Assembly (NCBI RefSeq): GCF_964340395.1
Contig: NC_135556.1
Coordinates: forward strand, 27,461,466 to 27,525,465
Source of the DNA: Glandiceps talaboti
Lineage: Eukaryota; Hemichordata; Enteropneusta; Spengelidae
DNA length: 64,000 bases
Reading direction: 5' to 3'
Part shown: positions 27,601-36,413 of the stretch, piece by piece
Numbering within the stretch: position 1 is the first letter of the stretch
Layout: every line of letters begins with the position of its first letter
Translations under genes and position numbers: made by a program
The notes under the pieces: model-generated
Told to the model about the DNA's origin: nothing
The model's input: only the letters and a program-made list of their open reading frames with translations
Database searches by the model: none

Positions 27601-29613
27601 AAAATTTCATTATCTAATGGTAAAACCATGCAATTAAGTAGTATGCCCTACTACCAGCTGTTTTAATGACAAAGAATTAACTAAGAATATTACACTTAAA
27701 TGTAAAAAAGCAACGTGTGTTTTGAAGCTATGGATTTTGCTAGCATTTGGGTAGAAACAGAAACAGGATTAAGACTCTGTCTAACTTAAAGTTGATTTTT
27801 ATCATTACCCAGGGATACACTTTTTCAGTATTTCCACCAACAAGATTGGCCAGAGCTTTGTTTCCATCCCTGCTTGTCTGTCTTTTCATTTGTTAGCAGG
27901 GTATCTCAAACAATTATGGATGGATTTAGATGAAATTTTATGGAAAGTATATGTAGCCTATGAAACAAGGACCAATAGATAAGATTTTGTGAATACTTAA
28001 ACTGGATTTAGTGCATTACTAGCATTAGCAATTGCGCTACAACCCTTGAGGACACCCTTTATATGTTTGCAAAGCTACGCACCACACACTGAGTGTCATC
28101 TAGTTGGTCACCTGTTTTACCTTGTTTATTGCAACCCCACAACCGAATTTTGCATTCATTTAATATAAGAAACATGGTAAGTATATGCTGAGAATGTGCA
28201 TTTCAACAGACGAGCACAGTAGGAAGAAAGTGAACACTTTTCATCCGTGTACTAACTATTATACAGGCAGACAGACAGCCACCTTACCTGCATCTGAGAT
28301 TCTGCAACGTCAAATCCAACTAAAATGTTGATAATGTCAAATCCATGGTCTGATAAACTTTTACGATACACACCTCGAATTAAAGCACATAATGTCTGAG
28401 GGCATAAAAGAAAAGGGGAAGATATGGAAATTAATGTATTCTTCTAACATCTAATTGTGTTAAGAAAAAAACATGCAGTATGTTACTATTATTTCACTAT
28501 ACTTACCAAAACAAAACCAGAGATGAACTGAAAATGCTCCCATTCAGATATATATCCTTTATTGCAAAAGTTCATCAAATATGCAAATTAGCAATTAATT
28601 GACTCAATACCATCATATCTTTGCTCGGTCAATATATTTAGCAAGTTTCGTCAATTTTGGTGCAGTCTTTCTTGGTATAGGCCCTAATTGCCAAAGTTCG
28701 CTAATTATGCAAATGAGCAATTAATTGACTGCACTAAATTTCATCAAGAACTATCATACGTCTGTATGGTCAATATCTGTAGCAAGTTTCATCAAATTTG
28801 ATAAAGCCCTTCTGGTTGCATAACCTGAGTTACAAACATTCATTAATTATGCAAATTAGCTCTTAATTAACTTATCACAAGTTAGTGATTTTTAGTGCTT
28901 TAATATCTTTGTATGATCCTTAGATGTAGCAAGTTTCATTGCATTTATTGCAGCCGTTCTGCATGTACTGGTATAGCCCCATTTATAAAATCATTAATTA
29001 TGCAAATTGGCATTAATTATGAAATCCACTCTCATCTAATCAGTGCTAAGTTACAGCCTGAAATGCCACATAGTAAATTGCAGAACATTTCCTTCAGGAC
29101 TTTTTGAGATATCAGTGGAACAAAATTTCTGCACAGACACACAGACAGACAAGACACTGCCACGACATCAGCTCCCATACAAGAGCTAAAAATTGTTACA
29201 AGATACAAATGTATTGTATGAATTCAGAAGCCTATTTGACAATCATATTTGTCATGTCTAGTTGTTTCTCTGTTAAACTCACTGTAATTTCACTGGCTTT
29301 ACTATACTATAAATACTTTTACACTGACTTGGATTAAATAGCTTTAGCTGTGAGTTTAGACAATGTCCCTGTAAATCACTTTTATGATGTACTCTCTATG
29401 CTTACATTACAGTAACAATACAATGACAAAGCTGGCACAGAGTTCGCTAGCACTGTCACAGTGAGTAGTTAGTCTTGTGTAATCATTGAGAGTACATTGT
29501 AAGAGTGGATATTTTCTAAACACATAGGTACATCTACAAGATTTCAAATCAATGTAGAATAATAATAATTCAGCAAAGGCAGTGGACTGACTGAGTAAGT
29601 CTGTCGGGCCCTA

Positions 29614-29644
<31 letters not shown>

Positions 29645-32600
29645 GCCCCCCTTCATCATGATGTTCACATTACATACCTGTAGAGCATTGACCACTCTGA
29701 TTGGATAATCTTCTTTGAGAGTCAAGGTGCAATGATAAAATAGCAGGTTAATATTATCCTATGTTATTTGAAAAAAAAAGAATAATGAAAAATTATTAAT
29801 GATCAAAACAGTGTAAATGCAGATTAGGCCTCAAAAAAATATTGTGTGGTTCCAATTACACACAATTTTAGAATAGGTGGGGGTAGGTAGATTTTTAATT
29901 ATTTTTTATTTATTCATTTTTTTCATGTGTAAGTGTCTAGTTTAGGTAGTTATGTTTTCTATTGTTTTCCATAAGGTCTATGTGTTATTGGTTTCTTACC
30001 ATCAGATGTACAGCCATTACAGATTGGAAGGTCTATATCCTCTTTTTTAGTTTTCGCATCCACTATTTCTCGTGACACTTCACAATATTCATGAATTTAT
30101 TTTTTTCTCGAACACATAAAAAAAGTTCAGGTCCAGCAGTGAAAAACTAGGCGGGGTCGGGTAACCGAAACCAAATTTTGTTTTTTAGCAAGAACCATAC
30201 ATTGACAAGTCTTTGTAGAAGACAGCGCCCTAGTGTAGTTTACTTGTGTGTGACTAAAATGAACACCATTAAGTGCATGTGATATGCAAGAAATGAACTG
30301 ATTTTGTTAAGTGACACTGAGGGTCAAGGTCACAGGTCAATTTCTTAATAAAAAGCTCACATCTAATCATGCAGAGGTAGGCATTTGAATGAAGTCTCTA
30401 TGTAATATAATTTTAAGTTATTGATTTTTAGCAACAAAATGGCCGCCATTCAGTAACAAGGGGATCTAGTGGTCGAAATAGCACCGGTATTATTTTTTGC
30501 AACATAAAGGAGCATGCGAAATAATGCCGGTCTGTCAGTCAGAGACTGACAATTTTTCAGAATTACAACAACTTGTTGGTCCTTATGACCAATTGGAATT
30601 TGGAGTAAATAATAACAATATCACCTACATGAAACTAACATGTCAAGTGTCAGAGCTAGCTCACTAGTATTGTTGTCAATGTTGTTATCAAGCAAACATA
30701 TGGCAAAGCATACAGTATGTACTTTATGTTAGAAATCACATGAATGGTTAAATTTCTCTAATTATTTTTGTCTTGACTAATCAGAACATCTTAGACATTC
30801 AGACTCATTTTACACAGCTCATGCCAAAATCACTGTGAAGTTTACTGTTCGAAGTATGCAAAACTTTAAACGTGTATGAGACAGTTCCCCGTTGTATTTG
30901 TAAGTATGTGGCGATATTTAGAAGGTGGCCATGAGCCTTGGCAGAAGAAGACGAAACAGACAGCAAGAAAGATGCCAATGGCAGAAAGAATACGACAACA
31001 ACAGAAGGTGACTGTTTCAAGTTGCTTGGCAGATAGCTGCAATTATTATAGTATTTTGAAGGGGTTTTTCTTCTGTTTTTGTTCCAATGTTTAACTGGAA
31101 GCAAATGCTAAAATTCCTGCTGGGCAAACTTAGATAGACGAGAACACACTGGAAATGTTAGCGAGATGTCAGTGTACTACCCGTTTCAAAATGCATTGCT
31201 ACTTTTGCCAATTTCGACAGGATACCTCTGAACATTTTTTAGGTCTTGAAGGCTCTGTAATTAATGTTGGGAAAATGTCCGATTTTTTGACAGGTAAGGC
31301 ATAATTTAGCAGAAAAATCCACCCAACTTGCTTATTCCAATCTGCTTCACGTCTGTCTATTTGCATTGACATTAGTAAGCTGCAAAAATGTTCAATATAT
31401 TCAAAACAATAACAGTCTAAAGTTTTTAATGATCGACAATACCTAGATGACTACAAAAAGCCAGAAATGAATTTTAAAAATTGACATATTAAAAAAAATA
31501 ATGATCAGAGTAGGAACAAATCAGGGAGGTTGAAAACAACCTGAATTTTGGATCTAGGACCCCAAACGCAGCTTAAGCAACTCTATCACCAGTGTTTTAC
31601 TCTGCATCATTTCTAGAAATTAAAGTCTGAGAAGTCAGTAAATCTATTACAATATTTAATTTAGTATTTTCTTTTTCATTGGGAACTTACCTTTAATTCA
31701 AGGAGTTTATCAGGTGTTAATCTTTCAAGTTCTGTCTCAATATATTGCACATTTGCCTGCAATGTGGAAAGGAATATTGTTAGATTGCTTAGCTAAAAGT
31801 TACATTTCAATAATGAATAGACAGTTTTTAAACCATTAACAGTAACTCCAATTCCTCAAAAGTCACTGTCATACAAGAAAACTTACATATGGGACATATG
31901 CGCATTACTTTGTTTTTTGATATATGCAAATTTGACTTTTTGACTTTATGCAGCAAATATTGATTTTTACTAATGCGCATATGTCCCATATGATATGTCA
32001 CTTTTGTACTGGGTTTGAAATTAATTGGATATTGCATGTCTAAGAAATGATGTATTACTGTATGCATGGATGGACGGATGGATGAACGGATGGACGTACC
32101 CCCATTGTAATAGTCCCCCCTCCGTGGAGGGGGGATGGATGACGACTAATAATAACATTAAATGAGCATATATTATACTACTTTTGATTGATTTATTGGG
32201 TTGTCGGGGATATACCAATCCAATGGGATTTCTCCTTCTTTGTGCAGACACCATAGGGGGATTTATATTACAATATGCATGACTAAGATATTTCACATTA
32301 AATTGGTATTATACTCTGGTACATTTAATATGTAACTCAAATGGATTATAACACCATACACTGTTGGCTGAATCTGTAACACTGACATGCTGAATTCAAA
32401 ACAAGTTATTGGAGTCACAGATTGCACCATTAGACATGTTATCCAGAATGAGTGACAGTTTGCAGTGGCATCGTAGATTCAGCCACTGCCAGTAGACATG
32501 TTATAGAGAGAGAGAGAATACAAATGTAGTGGAGTCATAGATTCAGGCAGTAGACAGGCTATATAGTGGTGTGTAGTGGAGTCACAGATTCAGCCAGCAG

Positions 32601-35155
32601 ACAGGTTATACTAGTGAAAGAGTGTAGTGGAATCATAGATTCAGTCAGTAGACAGGCTATAGCGGATGAGTGTAGTGGAGTCACAGATTCAGTCAGTAGA
32701 CAGGCTATAGTGAATGAGTGTAGTGGAGTCACAGATTCAGTCAGTAGACAGGCTATAGTGAATGAGTGTAGTGGAGTCACAGATTCAGTCAGTAGACAGG
32801 CTATAGTGGATGAGTGTAGTTGAGTCACAGATTCAGTCAGTAGACAGGCTATAGTGAATGAGTGTAGTGGAGTTACAGATTTAGTCAGTAGACAGGCTAT
32901 AGTGATGAGTGTAGTGGAGGTACAGATTCAGTCAGTAGACATGTTTATATAGAGAAAAGTGTAGTGGATTCACAGATTTGGTCAGTAGACAGGCTTTATA
33001 TATTTATTACTTACATACCTCTATAAACTTGGTGTAATAATATTCATATTTCTATGAAGTGTGGCATACCTTAAGCAAGAAAAATTCCTCCCAGAAATTA
33101 GCATTATTCCTTGATGGATCTTCTCCCTGATAATGCCAACAAAATCACATATGTAATGTATCATACACTGTCAACTTTCTGAACAACAGACTATTCAGTG
33201 GAAGGGGAAATGATACAATCAAAATACGTACATGAAAAGTAACTGGTAACATGTAGAGCAAGATTATCGATTTGTGTACAGTGCCACAAAAAGCAACAGT
33301 TTGATCATCTTTGCTGAGGAAAACATAAATTTTTGTCTGATGAAATTTTTTGCTGTATATTGTATGCTTGAGTTACTCAAGGGATGTAGAAGTAAATGTA
33401 CATTGTATAACCCAATTTTGTTTTTGTCACATTATTTTGAACAACTTGTTTCCAAAGCATTAAAGCACACTTTCATTTTATTTCCCATCATCAGACTTTT
33501 TAGTTCTTTCTATTTCAGCAAAGTTTATGACATTTCCAATTTTAGCAAAATGGGAAAGCCAGTGTAGGAAATAATTTACAAATGTATTTGTAAAGGAATT
33601 TTCAATCAATGAATGTTGAGGAACAATAACAAATAGTTTAGTGATAAAGTGCAAATTAGTGGTAAGCTCATATTATTTATAATCCATGTCTGTGTTAGAA
33701 TTCTCTCTCATTGTTGATTTACTGAATTCATTTGTGTGGAGGACAAGGTGTCCAAAATTGTTTTTCTGCTAATCTCTATGTGGTAATATATAACTTCACA
33801 GCTGATGTCCGGAGTCTAAAAATAACCATGCATTATACAGCAATCATAATTACAAAATATCAATTGTGTCATTATGACAAAATACATCATCTCTGCAATC
33901 TAGTTTGTCTAGTGGCAACTGCTAATGGAGGAATAAAGCCATATTTGTAATCATTTTCAAATTTTTTTTTTCATCATCATCTGAAAAGGTACTATGGAGC
34001 AACTGGAATATTTCAATCAATGGAGAAATAATGTGATTTTTGTAATCATTTTTAGAATGTGAGCTTTATAATCTCATCTCAAAATGGCAACTCAATAAAC
34101 AAGTCTTTGTACAAGACACAGACCCTCAAATACTTTACTTCTATGTGATTGAATGGAGACATGATTTAAAAGAAATTGGTGGAAACAAATAAATACTATA
34201 AAGTGTCTGATAATGCAGGAAAGTTCAATGCCTCAAAAGAAAGTATAAACCCAGGCAATATGGGAGTACATAGTCTCTATGCTTTAACATATTTGAGTTA
34301 AGTGGTAAATCATGATTGTTCATTAAAAATATTGCAAATGGCGTTGCAGCACAACTGTACAGTTTTACAAATGTTTATTCACATGGTGAGCCATGCTAGG
34401 TATAGGTGTTCATTTGCTGAATGGCTATCCAATTGCCTATCCAACCCTGTTGTTATCATTGCAATATATGTGATCATTTGGCTGTTGCCATGGGTGTGGT
34501 CATGGTTGCTAAGGATATATGCATACATTTTTTGAATGTTTACTCAATTGCTTACCAGATGATGTTATATGACCAAAATATACTGGCATTTGGTTGTTGC
34601 TAAGGGCATGGTCATGGTTGCTAGGGCTAATTGTGTCAAAATAATCTGAAGACAGTCTGCAGAATAACACTTCTAGAAACATCTCACCAAGTTTCAGTCT
34701 CATTGACCGAGTACTTTTTGAGATATAAATTTTTGACCAAATTTCACATTTTTACCCCTAATTTGCATATCACTCATGAGATCATTATATGCTTCATCTC
34801 TACACCCCCAGATATATCTCCATTAAATTTCAGCCCAATCCACTGACTAGTTTTGGAATTACAGATTTTTGACCAAAAAGAAACATTTTTAGCCATATTT
34901 GCATATTACTGATGAAATCATGTCATGAACAAATCTTAATTCACATCCCCAGAGAACATTCCCACCAAATTTCAGGCCAATTTACCTATCAGTTTTGGAG
35001 ATTAAGTTTTTTGACCAAAAATCACATTTTTTGACCCAAAATGCACATCTTTAATGCAATAATTTTCATTTGAACAATTTGTCATCTACATGCCCTAAGT
35101 AATGTCCCTACCAAATACCAAGCCAATCGGTTTGACGGTTTTTGACTTTAAGTTG

Positions 35156-35205
<50 letters not shown>

Positions 35206-36413
35206 GAGAGAGACAGACAGACAGACACTTTGCCATGCCTATAGCACTACTGAACCTTATCAGTTCAGCTGTGCTAAAAAAAAAGTTCAGTTGTGCTAAA
35301 AAGTGATATGCGCACCAAAAAATATGCACTTGTATATTTATCTAGTTCTGCTCATCTATAGACATGATCTAAAAAAGACATTGGCCACACATAATTGCTA
35401 CAAAGTGTCCGCAATATGTAAGTAATAACTTAATTTTGATGGTCTACCCTGCAGGTCAAGATAGAGGTCAAAGGTCACTCATAAGAAAGCTTGCATGTGA
35501 TTATATGGGGTTAGACACTTAGAATAGAATCTATTTATTGAAGTTTTTGAGTTACTATTAATAGTGATTTTTTACTACAAATATAGTTGCCATTCAGTAA
35601 AACTTGTGCCAATGGCATAGCACAACTGTGTTTGGCTGTTACTATGGGTGTGGTCTTGTTGTTAGGCATATTTGCTTACATTTTTTGAATCTTTATTAAT
35701 GTGCCTACTCATTCCTATTATCTTTGAAATACTAGTATACACCACCAGTTGGTTGTTGCTATAAGTGTGGTCTTGTTGCTAAGCATATTTGCATACATGT
35801 ACATTTTTTGAATCTTCATTCACTTACTTACACTTTACCCAAAGGGATATTAGTCTGTTACACTCTTTTTTGATGGTTCTTGGGGTACAAATGAATACAT
35901 ACGTTTATCTATATGCTTCCAGCTATGCAATCCTGTTAGCTCATACATGTGAAATATGTTTATTACTTTGAGTCACACCTTGTGTTCGAACTAAAACCAA
36001 CTAATGAGTCATAATTAGCACCAGTTGTAATTGCAGGACAAAAGTGTATTAGCACATAGTAAGCAACCCTTTGTAAAACAATGGATAGTGGCTGTCTCCA
36101 AACAAACACAGGCTGAACACATCAAAGTTCTAAGTGGCTGATATGTAAATTTAAAGGGTAGGCAGCAGTTTTAATGGGGCGATAGCAAAATTTAATGGTG
36201 CTCTTCTTATTCTGGTCACAGAAAAATTGGGCAACCACAACGACAAATCAGTCTACTACAGTCAATGCCATTATCAATAGAACATGCAGGAAGTATTAAG
36301 AAAACAATACTTACCGTGAAAAACACTTCATAGATCTGTACTATCTTCTCTTTGAGTGGCATCTTGTTGGCAGAACCCTGCCTCAGTAAAACAGTTTTCT
36401 GGGCATCAGTCAT
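6514..36413 (-). CDS. ARMH3: ARMH3 (C10orf76) orthologue, complete coding region in 25 exons
   Basis: Joining the 25 exons listed separately gives 2,052 nt: 683 residues plus TGA, against 689 in human. Every junction is GT-AG with matching phase, and there are no internal stops or frameshifts. Identity to the vertebrate protein is strong in order along the chain: [120 protein letters not shown] and the C-terminal LLQEFS-like end. Family knowledge: ARMH3 is an all-helical armadillo-like protein with a C-terminal DUF1741 region. It binds PI4KB and GBF1 at the Golgi and supports PI4P production. The start is the ATG matching the human N-terminus (PLKEK motif at residues 19-23). Oddity: several introns carry arrays abutting or incorporating splice sites. 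Confidence 0.97.
7031..7147 (-). CDS. ARMH3: ARMH3 coding exon 24
   Basis: Residues 615-653 ([19 protein letters not shown]...YERYSEKP...). Acceptor TGTAG, donor GTAAGC. Confidence 0.95.
7203..7360 (+). mobile_element. LINE reverse-transcriptase fragment (CR1/L2-like)
   Basis: Plus-strand frame encodes [13 protein letters not shown] then [18 protein letters not shown], the classic post-catalytic region of CR1/L2 type reverse transcriptases. It is only about 50 codons long and truncated at both ends, with a Rep-A copy starting at its right edge. It is antisense to ARMH3 in intron 23. Confidence 0.72.
7361..7590 (+). repeat. Rep-A copy (short)
   Basis: Head motif 'accaatggcgctgtagc' followed by the core 'ggctgttggtatggg...ttgctaggcatatttgc' and a 'gtgctaaaaa' type end. 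Confidence 0.6.
7738..7816 (-). CDS. ARMH3: ARMH3 coding exon 23, acceptor inside a minisatellite
   Basis: Residues 588-614 ([17 protein letters not shown]...). Acceptor CACAG, donor GTTAGT. The acceptor and the first 20-31 nt of the exon are repeated several times upstream (7,817-8,290). Confidence 0.93.
7797..8290 (-). repeat. 57-58-bp minisatellite carrying the exon 23 splice acceptor
   Basis: On the minus strand each unit reads through a pyrimidine-rich tract, CACAG, then AGCTATAGTGAATCATTTT. Acceptor copies begin near plus positions 7813 (authentic), 7871, 7928, about 7985, 8042 and 8106. Two diverged copies near 8183 and 8275 also match bases deeper into the exon. The array lies upstream of exon 23 in transcription order. 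Confidence 0.9.
8654..8729 (-). CDS. ARMH3: ARMH3 coding exon 22
   Basis: Residues 563-588 ([16 protein letters not shown]...NLVNI). Acceptor TATAG, donor GTTAGT. Confidence 0.92.
8784..9415 (+). repeat. Rep-A copy with both ends
   Basis: Starts near 'tagcacaaacggcattgtag' and ends 'ccagttgtgctaaaaa'. The middle holds one core unit and the tail modules 'ttgaccaaa..acatttttagacc' and 'actagacacccaaggta'. Confidence 0.65.
9640..10330 (+). mobile_element. Degenerate LINE 3' end (CR1/L2-like)
   Basis: Plus-strand peptides in shifted frames match the C-terminal region of CR1/L2 reverse transcriptases: [42 protein letters not shown] and FKRRLITNL. An A-rich stretch with AATAAATAAA follows at about 10,318. 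Several frame breaks show it is dead. It lies in intron 21, antisense to ARMH3. Confidence 0.75.
10509..10635 (-). CDS. ARMH3: ARMH3 coding exon 21
   Basis: Residues 521-563 ([20 protein letters not shown]...[14 protein letters not shown]). Acceptor TTCAG, donor GTAAGT. Confidence 0.95.
11045..11612. repeat. 43-bp minisatellite, about 13 copies
   Basis: Unit 'gataggtactataattaca' plus 'tygatcacaacagtagtacc' and 'actt', nearly identical between copies. It lies in ARMH3 intron 20 and does not reach an exon. Confidence 0.93.
11869..11951 (-). CDS. ARMH3: ARMH3 coding exon 20
   Basis: Residues 493-520 ([20 protein letters not shown]...). Acceptor TGCAG, donor GTAAGG. Confidence 0.93.
12027..13220 (-). 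repeat. Rep-A, near full-length copy (about 1.2 kb)
   Basis: Reversed relative to the other copies. It begins 'tttttagcacaactgaac', passes a TG microsatellite (12,090-12,141) and the tail modules, then four or more tandem core units of about 105 bp ('catgaccacgcccatagcaa'). It ends 'gttgtgctacaacgccattgg'. The termini share the inverted 10-mer AGCACAACTG. No coding capacity. Confidence 0.8.
13551..13639 (-). CDS. ARMH3: ARMH3 coding exon 19
   Basis: Residues 463-493 ([20 protein letters not shown]...WKQLWT), one of the most conserved blocks. Acceptor TATAG, donor GTGAGT. Confidence 0.95.
14187..15854. mobile_element. Non-autonomous foldback DNA transposon, about 1.67 kb
   Basis: Outer inverted repeats CAGGGCATGTCTTTTGA (left) and TCAAAAGGCATGCCCTG (right). 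A second inverted pair lies inside, at about 14,575-14,670 against 15,205-15,345: 'tttatagtcgctacaaagta', 'tgttttggagggcattgaa'. No long ORF. Flanks share GTTCT, offset by one base. The CAGGG start recalls hAT-type ends, but the duplication is not clean. It sits in ARMH3 intron 18. Confidence 0.75.
15890..16808 (-). repeat. 58-bp minisatellite carrying the exon 18 splice donor, 16 units
   Basis: The unit marker 'gaggtccat' recurs every 58 bp from 15,967 to 16,779 (15 copies), plus one diverged unit at 15,909. On the minus strand each unit contains the exon 18 end (CCTATGGACCTCTATAT) followed by GTAAGTACAAGG. The unit at 16,774 upward is the real exon end. Confidence 0.95.
16774..16904 (-). 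CDS. ARMH3: ARMH3 coding exon 18, flanked by two minisatellites
   Basis: Residues 420-463 ([19 protein letters not shown]...[13 protein letters not shown]...). Acceptor CAACAG, donor ATAT|GTAAGT, phase 2. The 3' part of the exon and its donor are the first unit of a 58-bp tandem array (15,890-16,808). A 44-bp array starts only about 17 bp before the acceptor. Confidence 0.93.
16918..17912. repeat. 44-bp minisatellite, about 22 units
   Basis: Unit 'atcatagtgttaaactatca' plus 'gtctaatcagtgttatcaat' and 'taaa'. It lies in ARMH3 intron 17, immediately upstream of the exon 18 acceptor in transcription order. On the minus strand every unit offers branchpoint-like motifs (CTGAT, TTAAC). Confidence 0.93.
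17998..18078. repeat. CA microsatellite close to the exon 17 donor
   Basis: CA dinucleotides with a few interruptions follow a C-rich run at 17,987-17,997. On the transcript strand this is a GT-rich tract just downstream of the exon 17 donor. Confidence 0.9.
18093..18158 (-). CDS. ARMH3: ARMH3 coding exon 17
   Basis: Residues 398-419 ([20 protein letters not shown]...). Acceptor TTCAG, donor GTAAGT, with a GT-rich tract starting about 30 nt downstream of the donor. Confidence 0.94.
18797..19345 (+). repeat. Rep-A copy, partial
   Basis: Head 'accaatagcattgtagcaca' at 18,800, with core units around 18,910, 19,150 and 19,265. A TTA microsatellite at 19,101-19,124 interrupts it, and the tail modules are missing. 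Confidence 0.6.
19941..19999 (-). CDS. ARMH3: ARMH3 coding exon 16
   Basis: Residues 378-397 ([19 protein letters not shown]). Acceptor TTCAG, donor GTAGGA. Confidence 0.92.
20351..20452 (-). CDS. ARMH3: ARMH3 coding exon 15
   Basis: Residues 344-378 ([10 protein letters not shown]...[14 protein letters not shown]). Acceptor TACAG, donor GTTAGT. Confidence 0.93.
20791..21113. mobile_element. MITE, about 323 bp
   Basis: Perfect terminal inverted repeat of 23 bp, beginning AAGTGGCCATATGGATGAGG on the left and ending CCTCATCCATATGGCCACTT on the right. TCAA is found on both outer sides. The interior is AT-rich and non-coding. It lies in ARMH3 intron 14. Confidence 0.85.
21629..21707 (-). CDS. 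ARMH3: ARMH3 coding exon 14
   Basis: Residues 318-344, a Ser/Thr/Pro-rich linker ([15 protein letters not shown]) equivalent to the low-complexity TP-rich linker of human ARMH3. Acceptor CATAG, donor GTAGGT. Confidence 0.88.
21919..21994 (-). CDS. ARMH3: ARMH3 coding exon 13
   Basis: Residues 292-317 ([19 protein letters not shown]...). Acceptor TATAG, donor GTAGGT. Confidence 0.93.
22324..22370 (-). CDS. ARMH3: ARMH3 coding exon 12
   Basis: Residues 277-292 ([15 protein letters not shown] plus a split Arg). Acceptor TACAG, donor GTAAGC. Confidence 0.9.
22584..22644 (-). CDS. ARMH3: ARMH3 coding exon 11
   Basis: Residues 256-276 (QYETKN...[10 protein letters not shown]). Acceptor TCCAG, donor GTAAGT. 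Confidence 0.92.
22917..22960 (-). CDS. ARMH3: ARMH3 coding exon 10
   Basis: Residues 242-256 ([14 protein letters not shown] plus a split Arg). 44 bp, ends in phase 2. Acceptor TACAG, donor GTAAGG. Confidence 0.9.
23070..24212 (+). repeat. Rep-A, near full-length copy
   Basis: Head 'gccaatggcgctgtagcaaa', three core units, tail modules, CA microsatellite (24,110-24,161), 'gcctatagcactactgaacc' and the end 'gttcagttgtgctaaaaa'. It gives the clearest left-to-right order of the family. It lies in ARMH3 intron 9. Confidence 0.8.
24345..24432 (+). repeat. Rep-A core fragment
   Basis: A single core unit ('catttggctattactatggg', 'ttgctaggcgcattta') without head or tail. Confidence 0.55.
24518..24606. 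repeat. CA microsatellite beside the exon 9 donor, with flanking duplication
   Basis: About 43 CA units. GGTTTAGTTTTACTCAC occurs on both sides (about 24,504 and 24,607), so the donor-side sequence of exon 9 has been duplicated around the array. Confidence 0.92.
24624..24680 (-). CDS. ARMH3: ARMH3 coding exon 9
   Basis: Residues 223-241 ([19 protein letters not shown]). Acceptor TACAG, donor GTGAGT. Starting 12 nt past the donor hexamer is a GT array of about 43 units, and a second copy of the donor sequence lies beyond the array. Confidence 0.94.
25293..25379 (-). CDS. ARMH3: ARMH3 coding exon 8
   Basis: Residues 194-222 ([16 protein letters not shown]...VNYRKYE). Acceptor TTCAG, donor GTAAGC. 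Confidence 0.93.
25771..25845 (-). CDS. ARMH3: ARMH3 coding exon 7
   Basis: Residues 169-193 ([15 protein letters not shown]...). Acceptor TACAG, donor GTAAGT. Confidence 0.93.
26691..26783 (-). CDS. ARMH3: ARMH3 coding exon 6
   Basis: Residues 138-168 ([11 protein letters not shown]...FKLLLILVT). Acceptor TTCAG, donor GTAAGT. Confidence 0.93.
27060..27500. repeat. Diverged minisatellite, 'ggggtgaagcaatggacact' type
   Basis: Irregular repeats of 'gtcacttgtattgtagggg' and 'caatggacacttaggacatc' with G-runs at 27,188 and 27,336. It lies in ARMH3 intron 5. Local frames across it are artefacts of the repeat. Confidence 0.6.
28288..28395 (-). CDS. ARMH3: ARMH3 coding exon 5
   Basis: Residues 102-137 ([10 protein letters not shown]...[13 protein letters not shown]). 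Acceptor CTCAG, donor GTAAGG. Confidence 0.93.
28555..29110. repeat. Diverged tandem repeat, four units of 126-151 bp
   Basis: 'atgcaaattagcaattaatt' or close variants recur near 28,580, 28,706, 28,848 and 28,999, each preceded by 'agcaagtttcrtc' type sequence. It lies in ARMH3 intron 4. Confidence 0.6.
29678..29758 (-). CDS. ARMH3: ARMH3 coding exon 4
   Basis: Residues 75-101 ([10 protein letters not shown]...PIRVVNALQ). Acceptor CATAG, donor GTATGT. Confidence 0.93.
29760..31690. other. ARMH3 intron 3, no recognised gene
   Basis: AT-rich and without homology I can name. A plus-strand 72-codon frame at 30,876-31,094 contains KTKQTARK but has no supporting family match (see findings). Confidence 0.4.
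31691..31756 (-). CDS. ARMH3: ARMH3 coding exon 3
   Basis: Residues 53-74 (ANVQYIE...KLLELK). Acceptor TGCAG, donor GTAAGT, phase 0 at both ends. Confidence 0.92.
31886..31992. mobile_element. Small hairpin element with 22-bp perfect inverted ends
   Basis: Left arm at 31,886-31,907 begins CATATGGGACATATGCGCAT. The exact reverse complement is at 31,971-31,992. The 63-bp loop is T-rich. It lies in ARMH3 intron 2. Confidence 0.8.
32500..32996. repeat. 48-bp minisatellite, about ten units
   Basis: Unit 'gtgtagtggagtcacagatt' plus 'cagtcagtagacaggctata' and 'gtgaatga'. Open frames on both strands here arise because 48 is divisible by three and the unit has no stop in those frames. It lies in ARMH3 intron 2, ending about 70 bp from the exon 2 donor. 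Confidence 0.92.
33070..33126 (-). CDS. ARMH3: ARMH3 coding exon 2
   Basis: Residues 34-52 (GEDPS...FWEEFFLLK). Acceptor TATCAG, donor GTATGC. Too short for an ORF scan; identified by homology and phase. Confidence 0.92.
34325..35303 (+). repeat. Rep-A, near full-length copy
   Basis: Head 'gcaaatggcgttgcagcaca', core units, tail modules, CA array (35,159-35,202), 'tgcctatagcactactgaac' and a duplicated 'cagttgtgctaaaaa' end. It lies in ARMH3 intron 1. Confidence 0.8.
35603..35830 (+). repeat. Rep-A copy, head and core only
   Basis: 'gtgccaatggcatagcacaa' followed by two core units; the tail is absent. Confidence 0.6.
36315..36413 (-). CDS. ARMH3: ARMH3 coding exon 1
   Basis: Residues 1-33, phase 0 at the end, donor GTAAGT. 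Contains PLKEK and IYEVFFT, matching the human N-terminus. Bases upstream of the ATG include AAAGCTAG, a possible acceptor, so a non-coding first exon probably lies farther right. Confidence 0.93.

Noticed and set aside
32559-32828. Overlapping long reading frames on both strands
   Set aside because: Produced by a 48-bp minisatellite whose unit is divisible by three; the peptides are just the repeated unit and neither frame has flanking exon signals.
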